Assembly: GCA_043764015.1 (NCBI GenBank)
Contig: JAYUKY010000044.1
Location: 1 to 14,895 of the forward strand
Direction of reading: 5' to 3'
Length of the DNA: 14,895 nucleotides
Source of the DNA: JANYGM01 sp043764015
GTDB lineage: Bacteria > Bacteroidota > Bacteroidia > Cytophagales > Thermonemataceae
In this document: positions 14,836 through 14,895 of the stretch, piece after piece
Position numbering within the stretch: position 1 is the stretch's first letter
How the letters are laid out: every line of letters starts with the position of its first letter
Notes under the pieces: generated by a model
Told to the model about the DNA's origin: nothing
The model's database searches: none
What the model saw: only the letters and a program-made list of their open reading frames with translations
Translations under genes and position numbers: made by a program

Positions 14836-14895
14836 TAGTTTTTTTCGTATTTTTTCCCAGATTGGACACAGGCAAAGATTCTTTGAATAATCTTA
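14811..14895 (-). CDS. possible C-terminal end of a gene entering from the right
   Basis: On the minus strand a frame is open from the window edge to a TAG at 14811-14813. It encodes 27 residues that include KIIQRIFACVQSGKKY and end NYQKDLVLS. The composition is plausible for protein, but the other two minus-strand frames here are also open for nearly as long, and no family is recognised. It could be the tail of a transposase that truncated the gene starting at 14758. Confidence 0.2.
   Translation of the reverse strand, partial: KIIQRIFACVQSGKKYEKNYQKDLVLS

Noticed and set aside
1..14895. CRISPR array
   Set aside because: No regularly spaced direct repeats of 20-40 bp were found; the only direct repeat cluster is the short decamer at 3771-3801.

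Overview
The window is AT-rich bacterial DNA that reads as Bacteroidota, probably order Cytophagales. The grounds are a gingipain-type (C25) peptidase resembling the type IX secretion sortase PorU, a CRY-DASH photolyase/cryptochrome, A-rich sequence rather than Shine-Dalgarno sites before starts, and several promoters of the Bacteroidota form TAnnTTTG. The organism itself cannot be named from the sequence.

Layout. 1-356 has no gene; it holds degenerate short palindromes and a perfect 20-bp inverted repeat (290-330). 357-833 (-) is an Lrp/AsnC regulator. Divergent from it is an RNA-only gene at about 957-1208 (+) with a consensus promoter, a tRNA-like fold and a strong intrinsic terminator. 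1215-2657 (-) is the CRY-DASH protein. 2799-3764 (+) is a membrane protein with an N-terminal TPR-like region and a C-terminal OmpA-type peptidoglycan-binding domain. 3870-4403 (+) is shikimate kinase. 4475-9520 (+) is the 1681-residue PorU-like peptidase. A complete IS5-family element (9531-10452) with a doubly broken transposase lies 10 bp after the peptidase stop codon. 10520-14560 (+) is a single-polypeptide restriction-modification enzyme carrying nuclease, N6-adenine methylase and two target-recognition domains. 14561-14895 holds two inverted REP-like palindromes, another small palindrome and what looks like a truncated glycosyltransferase start.

From 357 to 9520 the genes look like core housekeeping or envelope functions: regulation, light response or repair, peptidoglycan anchoring, aromatic biosynthesis, protein secretion. 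From 9531 onward the window looks accessory: IS, R-M, repeats, gene debris. The shikimate kinase and PorU-like genes are 71 bp apart on one strand and may share a transcript; the others appear to be single units.

The most striking item is the RNA at 990-1150. It has a perfect 7-bp acceptor-like stem, a Leu-like D arm with GG, a 5-bp anticodon-like stem with a 7-nt loop, and a T arm with the canonical loop TTCAACT. Between the anticodon and T arms is a region of about 90 nt that itself folds into a long hairpin. I do not recognise it as any RNA family known to me.
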